A stretch of DNA of 12,967 nucleotides from JBHEMT01 sp046262435 (GCA_046262435.1 JBHEMT010000029.1:1-12967); one strand, 5' to 3'; shown: positions 1-8,408, numbered from the stretch's first letter. Made by a program: numbers and translations. The notes: generated by a model from the sequence alone, not told the origin.

Positions 1-579
1 AAAGCAGGTCGAGTTGAGCCCCGACTCGTCGGCAAAGTGCTTGTTGATGATGTCCTGCAGGTCGGTGCCGTCGGTCACCCGGCGGAGAACGTATCGCGCG
101 CCGCTGCCCGGGTCGGTGATGGTGTAGGGGCTCTCCGGGTCCGTCGCCGGGTCGACGGTCCACGAGGTGGGCCGGACGAACTCGAAGGGTCCCACGGCGT
201 CGGCACTTGCCTTGACGAAGGTGAGGTTGGCCTTGGCCAGGGCATCGCTGCCGGCGCCGCCGATGGTGAGGATGCCACCGACCAGGATGACCAAAGCGAG
301 GGCGCCGAACGGCACCAGCCAGGCGCGCCGGATGGGCTGCCCGGCCGTGTCCAGCCGGCCCAGCTCCTCGGCCGTCGCCCGCCGCCGGAACCCGCATCGG
401 CGGCAGACCAGGAAGCGGACCCGGCTGACCGGAGTAAACCGGTAGAAGGTGAGCGCCGCAAAGCCCATGTCGTCGACCACGTCCTGGGCGGCGTGCTCGT
501 GGCAGCTGGGGCAGTCCAGCCAGCCGGTGCCACGCAGGCGGTCGAGATGCCGGACGCCGGCGATGAACGGGGCTGCCAT
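1..579 (-). CDS. Zinc-ribbon, single-pass membrane protein of unknown function (3' end outside the window)
   Basis: The frame is open from the ATG at 579 down to base 1 (193 codons, no stop), so the C-terminus lies outside the window. I do not recognise the family. Residues 23-26 (CPSC) and 59-63 (CRRCG) form two CxxC pairs about 33 residues apart, which is a typical zinc-ribbon pattern. A hydrophobic stretch at about residues 87-107 is a likely membrane segment. Basic residues (RR at 84-85) sit just before it, so the ribbon is probably cytoplasmic and the region after residue 108 outside. That outer part contains FEFVRPTSWTVDP, reminiscent of small extracytoplasmic lipoprotein-like domains, but this is only an impression. 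No Shine-Dalgarno sequence precedes the ATG; a TACCAT hexamer lies 8 nt upstream. It is divergent from the SCP2 gene. Confidence that it is a gene is high; its function is unknown. Confidence 0.72.
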   Translation of the reverse strand, partial: MAAPFIAGVRHLDRLRGTGWLDCPSCHEHAAQDVVDDMGFAALTFYRFTPVSRVRFLVCRRCGFRRRATAEELGRLDTAGQPIRRAWLVPFGALALVILVGGILTIGGAGSDALAKANLTFVKASADAVGPFEFVRPTSWTVDPATDPESPYTITDPGSGARYVLRRVTDGTDLQDIINKHFADESGLNSTCF

Positions 580-587
580 CGGGGGGG

Positions 588-593
588 ATGGTA
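588..593 (-). promoter_or_regulatory. Candidate -10 element of a leaderless transcript (zinc-ribbon gene)
   Basis: Read on the minus strand, TACCAT ends 8 nt before the ATG at 579. The gap is a run of seven C and one G with no Shine-Dalgarno sequence. This fits the TANNNT -10 pattern of leaderless genes. No convincing -35 element is seen. Confidence 0.4.
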
Positions 594-630
594 GCCGTCG
601 CGAAGCCGCCGCGCCCGACGATGCGACGGG

Positions 631-636
631 TAGGCT
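631..636 (+). promoter_or_regulatory. Candidate -10 element for the SCP2/dehydrogenase operon
   Basis: TAGGCT at 631-636 lies about 60 bp upstream of the ATG at 696 and would give a leader of about 50 nt carrying purine-rich ribosome-binding candidates (GGGAGG at 679-683 region, GGAG at 690-693). There is no good -35. The call rests on the TANNNT match alone. Confidence 0.25.
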
Positions 637-695
637 GTCGCCGCCGCGTTGCTGACGCGGATGTCAACCTCGCGCCTGGGAGGCTTTGCGGAGCG

Positions 696-1124
696 ATGGC
701 GATCGACGCATACAGTTCTGAGTGGGCTGAGGCATTCAAACGCGAGATCAACGCCTCGCCGAAGTACCGGGCGGCGGCGGAGAAATGGGAGGGAACCGTC
801 GGCCTGGTGGTTCTCGCCGAGCCCGACAAGAACGTGCCCGATGACCAGGGGATCTTCCTCGACCTCTGGCACGGTGAGGCTCGCGAGGTGCGCATCGTCT
901 CGCGCGCCGAGGCAGAGCAGGCTGACTACGCGATCACCGCTTCCTACTCCCGCTGGAAACAGGTGGCCACCAAACAGCTGGACCCGATCAAGGGGATCGT
1001 GCTCGGCCGGCTCAAGCTGCGCGGAAACTTCGCTGTGCTCGTCCGCTACACCAAGGCATCGCAGGAGCTCACCGAGTGCACCACCAGGGTCCCCGTGGTC
1101 TGGCCGGACGATGCTGCCGGCTGA
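696..1124 (+). CDS. SCP2 sterol-binding-domain protein
   Basis: This 142-residue protein matches the small stand-alone SCP2 sterol/acyl-carrier family over its whole length. Typical features are the amphipathic N-terminal helix (WAEAFKREINASPKYRAAAEKWEG), the strand with FLDLWHGEAREV, the ADYAITASYSRWKQV segment and the DPIKGIVLGRLKLRGN core that usually closes the hydrophobic tunnel. Members bind fatty acids, fatty acyl-CoAs or sterol-like lipids in the cytosol and have no catalytic residues. The frame is open further upstream to an ATG at 588, but those 36 codons are Arg/Pro-rich and unlike the family, and 696 has purine-rich sequence before it. The next gene begins 15 nt after the stop, so the two are probably one operon. 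I infer that the protein carries or buffers acyl-CoA for the adjacent dehydrogenase. Confidence 0.85.
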   Translation: MAIDAYSSEWAEAFKREINASPKYRAAAEKWEGTVGLVVLAEPDKNVPDDQGIFLDLWHGEAREVRIVSRAEAEQADYAITASYSRWKQVATKQLDPIKGIVLGRLKLRGNFAVLVRYTKASQELTECTTRVPVVWPDDAAG

Positions 1125-1139
1125 CCCGAGGGTCTCGCG

Positions 1140-2036
1140 CTGAGCACCGCAACGGGCCGCCTGCTGGTCCTGGGGGCGGGCACCATGGGCTCACAGATCG
1201 CCCAGCAGGCCGCCCTCCAGGGGATCGATGTCGACCTGGTTGACGCCGACGCCGGTCAGCTCCGTCGCGCCGCCGAGTCCAATCGGGGCCACCTGGAGCG
1301 GCGCGTGGCCAAGGGTGGGCTGCGCCCCGAGGATGCCGAGGCCGCCCTCGACCGGGTGCGCCCCGCGACCGAGCTGCGGGTGGCGGCCGGCTGTCACTGG
1401 GCGATCGAGGCCATCCTCGAGGACGAGTCCGCCAAACGTCGGGCCCTCGCCGAGCTCGATGAGCAGCTTCCGCCGGACGCCGGCATTGCCACCAACTCGA
1501 GCAATATCGCCATATCGCGCATCGCGGGAGCCACCGGCCGCCCGCAGCTCTGCTGCAACATGCACTTCTTCCACCCGGTCCTGGTGGTCGACCTCTGCGA
1601 GGTGATGGGCGGCCCCGACACCGCGCCGGAGACGCTCGACAGGGCTGTCGCGTGGGCCGTGCGGATGCAGCGGCACCCGCTGCGGATTCGTGGCGAGCTG
1701 GACGGCCTGGTGGTCAACCGGGTGCTGGGGGCCGCCTCGGCGGAGGGCTTCAGCCTGCTGGCCGACGGCGTGGCCGAACCGCAGGCGATCGACACCGCCG
1801 CCCGCAGTGGCTTGGGATGGCCGATGGGGCCATTCCAGCTGGCCGACTTCTCCGGCGTCGATGTGATCCGGCATGTTCGTGCTGACCGCTCTGCCCGGAG
1901 CGGCGACCCGCGGGACGCGGCCACCGTGGCCGTGCTCGACAGGCTGATCGCTGCCGGCCGGCTTGGTCGCAAGAGCGGGCGCGGCTTCTACGCGTACGAC
2001 TCCACCCCGCCTCGGGCCCTGCCTCTGCCCGACTGA
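1140..2036 (+). CDS. 3-hydroxyacyl-CoA dehydrogenase family protein
   Basis: It oxidises 3-hydroxyacyl-CoA to 3-oxoacyl-CoA with NAD (or the reverse), as in beta-oxidation or butyrate-type metabolism. The Rossmann motif GAGTMG is at residues 12-17, with an Asp at 35 ending beta-2, which favours NAD over NADP. Residues matching the catalytic set of human HADH are present: Ser121 (TNSSN), His142 (HFFHP), Glu154 (CEVM) and Asn193 (VVNR). The C-terminal domain has the usual GWPMGPFQLADFSGVD. The motif is HFFHP where HFFNP is usual. The first in-frame ATG (1185) falls inside GAGTMG and cannot be the start. The only upstream start-like codon before the in-frame stop at 1122-1124 is CTG 1140, preceded by GAGGG at 1128-1132, giving 298 residues, normal for a single-domain enzyme. 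The 3' end overlaps the opposing glycosyltransferase by 49 bp. Confidence 0.88.
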   Translation: MSTATGRLLVLGAGTMGSQIAQQAALQGIDVDLVDADAGQLRRAAESNRGHLERRVAKGGLRPEDAEAALDRVRPATELRVAAGCHWAIEAILEDESAKRRALAELDEQLPPDAGIATNSSNIAISRIAGATGRPQLCCNMHFFHPVLVVDLCEVMGGPDTAPETLDRAVAWAVRMQRHPLRIRGELDGLVVNRVLGAASAEGFSLLADGVAEPQAIDTAARSGLGWPMGPFQLADFSGVDVIRHVRADRSARSGDPRDAATVAVLDRLIAAGRLGRKSGRGFYAYDSTPPRALPLPD

Positions 2037-3334
2037 CCCGCCGCCTCGCGGCTGACCCTGAACGCCCAGGCCGCCGCGGCCAGGAGGACCAGCGGAACCA
2101 ACCGCCCCGGGGGCGCCGGCGCGGCATTGCCCAGGTCGGCAAAGGCTGCCAGGTCGAAGAGCAGCCAGGCACCCAGGAGCCAGGCGGGGAGGTCCATCCG
2201 CGGGATTGGCTCGGAGCGGGACTTCGTCACCGCCCAGCCGGCGACCCAGACAAAGGCAGGCGCAAGGACCACCAGGTCGTGTCCCAGCAGGTGGGGGGTG
2301 GCGAAGAGGCTCAGCGCCGTCGCACCGGCGAGGCAGGGTTCGAACATCCGCCGGCGTCGGCTGCGGGCTCCCAACCATCCCGCGCCGAGCACGGCGGCGA
2401 TGGCCAGGGCCGCGGTCAGCACCGCGGTGGCCCCGCCGTCGCCGAGCCAGGAGGCGGCGAAGCCGCTCCCCCCCAGGGTGCTTGCCGGCGGTGAGTGGGC
2501 GAGCGACAACCGCAGCGCCCCGGCAAAGCCGATGCATGCCCGCGGCCCGACCAGCACCAGCGACGCGAGCACCAGGCCGCCGGCACCGGCAAGCGCCCCA
2601 AGGGCCGCGCGCGCGTCGCGGCGACCGACCACGAATGCGGCCAGGCCGAGGCCCAGGTGCGGCTTGGCCAGGCCGATGCCGACCGCCAGCGCCAGCCCGG
2701 CGAGGAGAGCGCGGTCGCGCCGCCAGGCTGCGTAGGCACCGGCCAGTCCGGCGGCGCACAGGCCGTCCCACTGGCCCATCAGCAGAAGCGGCAGGGTGGG
2801 CACTGCGCCGACGCTGAGCACAACCGCCAGGCGCCGCCAGCTCCCCGCACCGCCCGGCGCCGCCCGTGCGGCGACCACGACGGCCACCAGCAGCGCGCCG
2901 ACAGCCAGCGCCGAGAGCGTCCGCAGGCCAGCGTCCGGACCGAGCAACCGTGCCGGGGCGGTCACCACCGCGGTTAGGGGCGGGGTGATGAAGGGCAGAT
3001 CGGTGCGGTACCCGGGTGCGTTGATCGCCGCGTGGCCGGCCGCCTCGAGCCGCTGGTCGTAGAGGTGGTCACCCAGGCCGTTACGCCACAACCCGGCGGC
3101 AACGTATGACGCGGAGATATCGATGCCGCGCTCCCTGCCGGCCGGCACCCGGAGCTCCGCAAGGAGCGCGACCGCAAGCTGCACCAGGGCGATCGCGGCC
3201 GCCAGCCAGCCCAGGCGGCGCAGTGGCCATCGCCCGCTGGGGCCCCGCGTGCGTGCCGGTGCCGCGGCGGCGGGCGCCGGGCCGGGCCGCGCACCCGAAG
3301 GTGAGGCATCCTGCTGCTGCACGCACCGGATCAT
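1988..3334 (-). CDS. GT87-like polyprenol-phosphate mannosyltransferase (DUF2029 family)
   Basis: This is a 448-residue integral membrane protein with about ten hydrophobic segments. The layout matches the GT87/DUF2029 group (PimE-like alpha-1,2-mannosyltransferases). A Pro/Ala-rich cytoplasmic N-terminus is followed by a first helix at about 41-60. The outer loop then has Asp72 in GIDISASYVAAGLW, LYDQ at 91-94 and FITPPLTAVV at 115-124, comparable to the family pattern of an acidic residue, LYD and FxYPP. GQWDG and AKPHLGL occur further on. Family members move mannose or another sugar from a lipid-phosphate donor to cell-envelope glycolipids; donor and acceptor cannot be read here. The start at 3334 has GGAG about 6 nt upstream. 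The stop (1988-1990) lies inside the dehydrogenase gene. Family assignment is fair, exact reaction unknown. Confidence 0.75.
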   Translation of the reverse strand: MIRCVQQQDASPSGARPGPAPAAAAPARTRGPSGRWPLRRLGWLAAAIALVQLAVALLAELRVPAGRERGIDISASYVAAGLWRNGLGDHLYDQRLEAAGHAAINAPGYRTDLPFITPPLTAVVTAPARLLGPDAGLRTLSALAVGALLVAVVVAARAAPGGAGSWRRLAVVLSVGAVPTLPLLLMGQWDGLCAAGLAGAYAAWRRDRALLAGLALAVGIGLAKPHLGLGLAAFVVGRRDARAALGALAGAGGLVLASLVLVGPRACIGFAGALRLSLAHSPPASTLGGSGFAASWLGDGGATAVLTAALAIAAVLGAGWLGARSRRRRMFEPCLAGATALSLFATPHLLGHDLVVLAPAFVWVAGWAVTKSRSEPIPRMDLPAWLLGAWLLFDLAAFADLGNAAPAPPGRLVPLVLLAAAAWAFRVSREAAGQSGRGRARGGVESYA

Positions 3335-3363
3335 GGCGCGCTCCGCGGCCGCGCGCGAAACCG

Positions 3364-3392
3364 TGCCTATACTCGCGCCGATCCGTCGTCAA
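3364..3392 (-). promoter_or_regulatory. Candidate promoter of the GT87-like gene, overlapping the mce promoter
   Basis: On the minus strand, TTGACG (3387-3392) matches the -35 consensus at five of six positions. Candidate -10 hexamers are TATAGG (3366-3371, 15-nt spacer) or TAGGCA (3364-3369, 17-nt spacer). They share bases with the plus-strand TATACT. The leader to the ATG at 3334 would be about 20-25 nt and includes GGAG. Confidence 0.4.
3368..3373 (+). promoter_or_regulatory. Candidate -10 element of the methylmalonyl-CoA epimerase/mutase operon
   Basis: TATACT matches the TATAAT consensus at five of six positions and stands out in very GC-rich surroundings. It lies 34 nt before the ATG at 3408, leaving room for a leader of about 28 nt with GTGAGG (3396-3401) as ribosome-binding site. 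No -35 is recognisable. Confidence 0.5.
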
Positions 3393-3793
3393 CGCGTGAG
3401 GCTGCCCATGTTCGACAAGATCGACCACGTCGGCATCGCGGTCGCCGACATCGACGCGGCCGTGGCGGTCTACACCAGGCTCTGTGGGCGGAGCCCCTCA
3501 CACCGCCAGGCGGTCGAGCCGGACGGCATCGAGGCCGTGATGTTCGAGGTCGGCGAGTCGCGCATCGAGTTACTCGGTTCGCTTCGGCCGCAGTCGCGGA
3601 TCGCGGGGTTCCTGGAGCGGCGCGGGCCTGGACTGCACCACGTCGCCTACGGGGTGGCCGACGTTCAAGCCAGTCTTGACCAATTCGCGGCGGCAGGGAT
3701 GCGGCTGCTGGACACCTGCCCGAGGGCTGGGGCCGCGGGGCGGCTGGTCGCCTTTCTGCATCCCACGGCCGCCGAGGGCGTGCTCACCGAGCT

Positions 3794-5437
<1,644 letters not shown>

Positions 5438-5470
5438 CCACCCGGCTGCCCGGGCTTCGTGTCTGTTGCA

Positions 5471-5487
5471 CGGCTGAACGGCAGCCG
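5471..5487. repeat. Small perfect inverted repeat between the mutase and carboxylase genes
   Basis: CGGCTG and CAGCCG flank a 5-nt loop (AACGG) 34 nt after the mutase stop. A T-run does not follow, so if it acts in transcript ending or mRNA 3' protection it is not a classical intrinsic terminator. Confidence 0.3.
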
Positions 5488-5517
5488 ATGCGTCAGCCGG
5501 TGAGCCTTCGCCTCCGG

Positions 5518-5523
5518 TAGCCT
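5518..5523 (+). promoter_or_regulatory. Candidate -10 element of a leaderless transcript (carboxylase beta gene)
   Basis: TAGCCT ends 7 nt before the ATG at 5531. That distance puts the expected transcription start at or next to the ATG. The purines between them (TAGGGCG) are too close to the ATG for normal Shine-Dalgarno spacing. This would give the carboxylase gene its own promoter, separate from the epimerase/mutase operon. Confidence 0.4.
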
Positions 5524-5530
5524 TAGGGCG

Positions 5531-7189
5531 ATGGCCAGGCCCGTGCGTCCGGGAGTGCCGCCGGCCGGCGCCGGGGATCGCGCCGCCGCGAGACCGGCAC
5601 CGGTGAACGGGTCGGCGGGCCCCGCCAACCCCCCGGCCAAAACGGAGGCCGACCGCCGCCTCAACGTGTTGCGCAAGCGCCGCTATGAGGCGGTGCACCG
5701 CGGCGGTGCCGCCGAGCGGTCGCAGCATCCCAAGGGAAAGCTGACCGCGCGGGAGCGAATCGACCGCTTCCTTGACCCCGGCACCTTCACCGAGACCGAC
5801 CTCTTCGCGCTGCATCGCACCACCAACTTCGGCATGGCTGAGCGCCGCATTCGAGGCGACGGCGTGGTGACCGGCTGGGGGACGGTCGAGGGCCGAACCG
5901 TCTTTGTGTTCTCCCACGACGCAAGCGTCTTCGGCGGCTCCCTCGGTGAGGTGTTTGCCGAGAAGGTGTGCAAGGTCATGGACATGGCGGTGCGTGCGGG
6001 CGCACCCTGCGTGGGCATCAACGACTCCGGCGGTGCGCGCATCCAGGAGGGCGTGGTCTCCCTGGCCGGGTACGCCGACATCTTTCTGCGCAACGTGCAG
6101 TCGAGCGGGGTCATCCCCCAGCTCTCTCTGATCGTCGGCCCCTGCACCGGCGGCGCGGTCTACTCGCCGGCGATGACCGACTTCATCTTCATGGTCCGCG
6201 AGGTGGGCTACATGTTCATCACCGGCCCCGACGTCATCAGGGTGACCACCGGGGAGCAGGTGAGCTTCGAGGAGCTTGGCGGCAGCGACGTCCACAACAC
6301 GCGCAGCGGGGTGGCTCACTTCAACGCCGGCTCGGAGGACGAGGCGATCGCCCAGATGCGCGAGCTGCTCTCCTATCTGCCCTCCAGCAACCGCGAGCAG
6401 CCACCGCGTCGCCAGACCCTCGACGACCCGCGGCGAGCCGACGAGGAACTGCAGACCCTGGTCCCCGACAATCCCAACCAGCCCTACGACATGCGCGAGC
6501 TGGTCAACCACGTGGTCGACGACGGCCGCTTCACCGAGGTGATGCCCTTCCACGCGGCCAACGTCATCACTGGCTTTGCCCGGCTCGACGGCTATGCCGT
6601 GGGGGTGGTCGGCAACCAGCCGCGGGTGCTCGCCGGTGCCCTTGACATCGAGGCGTCAGCGAAAGCAGCGCGCTTCGTTCGCTTCTGCGACGCCTTCAAC
6701 ATCCCCCTGGTCACCTTCGTCGACGTCCCCGGCTTTCTTCCCGGCACCGACCAGGAGTACGGCGGCATCATCCGCCACGGGGCCAAGCTGCTCTACGCGT
6801 ACTGCGAGGCCACCGTCCCGCTGCTGACGGTGATCACGCGCAAGGCCTACGGGGGCGCCTACGACGTGATGTGCAGCAAGCACATCGGCGCGGACTACAA
6901 CGTGGCTTGGCCCAGCGCCGAGATCGCGGTGATGGGCCCCCAGGGGGCCGTCAGCATCATCCACAAGCGCGAGATCGCCGCCGCGACGGACTCAAAGACG
7001 CGGAGCGACGAGCTGATCGCCGACTACAAGGAGCAGTTCGCCAATCCCTACTTCGCCGCGGAGCGGGGCTACGTGGATGATGTGATCGAGCCCAAACACA
7101 CCCGGGCGGCGCTGATCGAGGCGCTGCGGGTGACCATTGCCAAACAGGTGGACCAGCCGCGGCGCAAGCACGGCAACATTCCCCTCTAG
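5531..7189 (+). CDS. pccB: Acyl-CoA carboxylase beta subunit, probably propionyl-CoA carboxylase
   Basis: This is the carboxyltransferase subunit, which moves CO2 from carboxybiotin to propionyl-CoA to give methylmalonyl-CoA. Of its 552 residues, about 40-552 align throughout with actinobacterial PccB/AccD5. Features are KGKLTARERID, the first crotonase-like half with NDSGGARIQEG (164-174) and the oxyanion-hole glycines at 207-208 (TGGAVYSP), then FVDVPGFLPG (396-405) and GGAYDVM (441-447). It ends KHGNIPL, the family's usual C-terminus. Asp445 corresponds to the Asp (422 in Streptomyces PccB) associated with propionyl-CoA preference, so propionyl-CoA is favoured. The first 38 residues are Pro/Ala/Gly-rich and not part of the domain; a later start (e.g. 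GTG codons at 5601 or 5667) cannot be excluded. The biotin-carrying alpha subunit is not in the window. The gene converges on the acyltransferase gene with 9 nt between stops. Confidence 0.92.
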   Translation: MARPVRPGVPPAGAGDRAAARPAPVNGSAGPANPPAKTEADRRLNVLRKRRYEAVHRGGAAERSQHPKGKLTARERIDRFLDPGTFTETDLFALHRTTNFGMAERRIRGDGVVTGWGTVEGRTVFVFSHDASVFGGSLGEVFAEKVCKVMDMAVRAGAPCVGINDSGGARIQEGVVSLAGYADIFLRNVQSSGVIPQLSLIVGPCTGGAVYSPAMTDFIFMVREVGYMFITGPDVIRVTTGEQVSFEELGGSDVHNTRSGVAHFNAGSEDEAIAQMRELLSYLPSSNREQPPRRQTLDDPRRADEELQTLVPDNPNQPYDMRELVNHVVDDGRFTEVMPFHAANVITGFARLDGYAVGVVGNQPRVLAGALDIEASAKAARFVRFCDAFNIPLVTFVDVPGFLPGTDQEYGGIIRHGAKLLYAYCEATVPLLTVITRKAYGGAYDVMCSKHIGADYNVAWPSAEIAVMGPQGAVSIIHKREIAAATDSKTRSDELIADYKEQFANPYFAAERGYVDDVIEPKHTRAALIEALRVTIAKQVDQPRRKHGNIPL

Positions 7190-7204
7190 CCTCCGCGGCT
7201 AGGG
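7184..7204. terminator. Hairpin containing both stop codons of the convergent pccB/acyltransferase pair
   Basis: Bases 7184-7191 pair with 7197-7204 (eight pairs including one T-G wobble) around the loop TCCGC. The stem carries the TAG stop of the plus-strand gene (7187-7189) and, symmetrically, the TAG stop of the minus-strand gene (7199-7201). It could act on transcripts from either side. It lacks a T-run, so intrinsic termination is not assured. Confidence 0.35.
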
Positions 7205-8353
7205 CCGGGGCCTGCCGGTGGCCGGGGTTGCGCCGCGATGAGGCCGCGGTCGAGGCAGGGGCACACGCGGCGAGCCCAGGGTGCGCGCCAGCGGCGTCGC
7301 CACCAACAGGCGGACGGCACCAAGTGCCAGCAGCAAGGTGGCGGCGACTAGCAGCAGGTAGGGCCCGATGGCGTCGGGCAGCGGCTGCTCGAGGCGACTG
7401 AAGAGCAGCCGGCCAGGGATGTACAGCAGCAGCGGGTGGAGGATGTAGATCCCCAGCGAGTAGGTGCCGATCACTCGGACCGGTGTCCCCAGCCAGGGCC
7501 GCCCGCGGAGCAGGCGAGCCCCGCCGAAGAGGCAGGCGAGCACCAGGCTCAGCACCAGCGGGGGGAGGAGCGGCAGCAGAAAGGCGCCGCTGCCGGTGGC
7601 GAAGTCGGCATGCGGCGTGCTGAGCCGCTCACCAAGGATGAGCAGCCAGGCGGTGCCCGGCACGGCGATGAGCGCGGCAAGGCCCACTCGCGGGTGATCC
7701 TCGCCGTGCTCGCGCAGGACGTGGCCGAGCCCCACGCCGAGGGCGAAGTACCCAAGCCAGAAGGGGAAGGTCAGGTAGCCGCTCCAGAGGAGGAAGTGCT
7801 CGACCGGGCCTCCCGGGAACGGCTCGAAGAGGCGGTAGCAGTCGAGCACCAGCTGCAACGCAAGCAGGCCGCCGGCCACCGGCCACGCCCAGCGGCGCGC
7901 TCGCGGCCAGACCAGCCAGAGCAGGTAGAACTGGGGAACGATGATCAGGTAGTAGAGGTGGCCCCCGCCGCCCACCACCCAGTTGGCGAGCCAGCCGGGG
8001 GTGTGGGTGATGTCGTTGGTGAAGAACCAGCCGGTGACGGCGTACACCGGCATCCAGGCGACCCAGGGGCCGAGCGACCGGCCGAGCCGGCGGCGCAGCC
8101 ACCCCGGCCCCGGCCGGGCGTCGCCAGCGGCGTAGGTGAGCACCACCCCGGTCAACATCAGGAAGGCGGGGACCGCGAAGCGGTTCAACTCGTCCACGTG
8201 GGTCCAGACCGCTTTGGCCAGGCCGGAGTCGGCGAACGGCCAGTGGGAGGCGTGAATGGCGATGACGCCAATGGTCGCCACGGCGCGAAGCAGATCGGCC
8301 CCCACCAGCCGCGGCGACGGCGCCGCAGCCACGCTCGGCGGGGCTGCGCTCAT
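7199..8353 (-). CDS. Acyltransferase-3 family membrane protein (O-acyltransferase)
   Basis: This is a 384-residue polytopic membrane protein of the acyltransferase-3 (OafA/WecH-type) family, which transfers acetyl or other acyl groups to envelope sugars or lipids. Visible hallmarks are RLVGADLLRAVATIGVIAIHASHW near the N-terminus, with Arg23 and His34 at the positions of the conserved Arg and catalytic His. FLMLTG (64-69) stands where FFxLSG is usual, and a basic RRRLGRSL loop lies at about 87-94. GHLYYLIIVPQFYLL (about 131-145) and TYSLGIYILHPLLL near the end follow the family pattern. About ten membrane segments can be traced. The C-terminus is Arg/Pro-rich. The frame is open far upstream, but those residues are not membrane-like, so I chose the ATG at 8353, just before the family homology and preceded by GGTGGGA. 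The substrate is unknown. Confidence 0.85.
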   Translation of the reverse strand: MSAAPPSVAAAPSPRLVGADLLRAVATIGVIAIHASHWPFADSGLAKAVWTHVDELNRFAVPAFLMLTGVVLTYAAGDARPGPGWLRRRLGRSLGPWVAWMPVYAVTGWFFTNDITHTPGWLANWVVGGGGHLYYLIIVPQFYLLWLVWPRARRWAWPVAGGLLALQLVLDCYRLFEPFPGGPVEHFLLWSGYLTFPFWLGYFALGVGLGHVLREHGEDHPRVGLAALIAVPGTAWLLILGERLSTPHADFATGSGAFLLPLLPPLVLSLVLACLFGGARLLRGRPWLGTPVRVIGTYSLGIYILHPLLLYIPGRLLFSRLEQPLPDAIGPYLLLVAATLLLALGAVRLLVATPLARTLGSPRVPLPRPRPHRGATPATGRPRP

Positions 8354-8362
8354 GACAGTCCC

Positions 8363-8368
8363 ACCATA
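8363..8368 (-). promoter_or_regulatory. Candidate -10 element for the acyltransferase gene
   Basis: On the minus strand TATGGT ends 9 nt before the ATG at 8353, within the most AT-rich stretch of the window (about 8363-8405). The transcript would have a leader of only about 2-3 nt. The GGTGGGA read overlaps this hexamer, so the start may be leaderless rather than Shine-Dalgarno driven. Confidence 0.4.
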
Positions 8369-8380
8369 ACGAAAAACACT

Positions 8381-8408
8381 TGCACAGAAAGAGAACGCCG
8401 AATGTGCA
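8381..8408. promoter_or_regulatory. Dyad TGCACA-N16-TGTGCA upstream of the acyltransferase gene
   Basis: Two inverted six-base half-sites, TGCACA (8381-8386) and TGTGCA (8403-8408), are offset by 22 bp, about two helical turns. They lie at roughly -20 to -50 relative to the likely transcription start of the acyltransferase gene. This is where a dimeric regulator could bind, but no regulator gene is next to it. The 137-bp gap 8354-8490 otherwise contains only the promoter. Confidence 0.3.

Noticed and set aside
588..695. Upstream ATG (588) giving the SCP2 protein 36 more residues
   Set aside because: The extension is Arg/Pro-rich, unlike the family, and the ATG lies in the divergent promoter region; 696 fits the family length.
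75..872. 265-codon minus-strand frame covering the zinc-ribbon gene start and SCP2 gene
   Set aside because: It runs antisense through the conserved SCP2 core and in a different frame from the zinc-ribbon protein; Ser/Arg/Pro-rich with no domain.
1191..2771. 526-codon open frame on the minus strand across the dehydrogenase and glycosyltransferase region
   Set aside because: Arg/Gly/Pro-rich composition without domains or hydrophobic pattern; it is the antisense or off-frame shadow of two well-supported genes, as expected when codon third positions are nearly all G or C.
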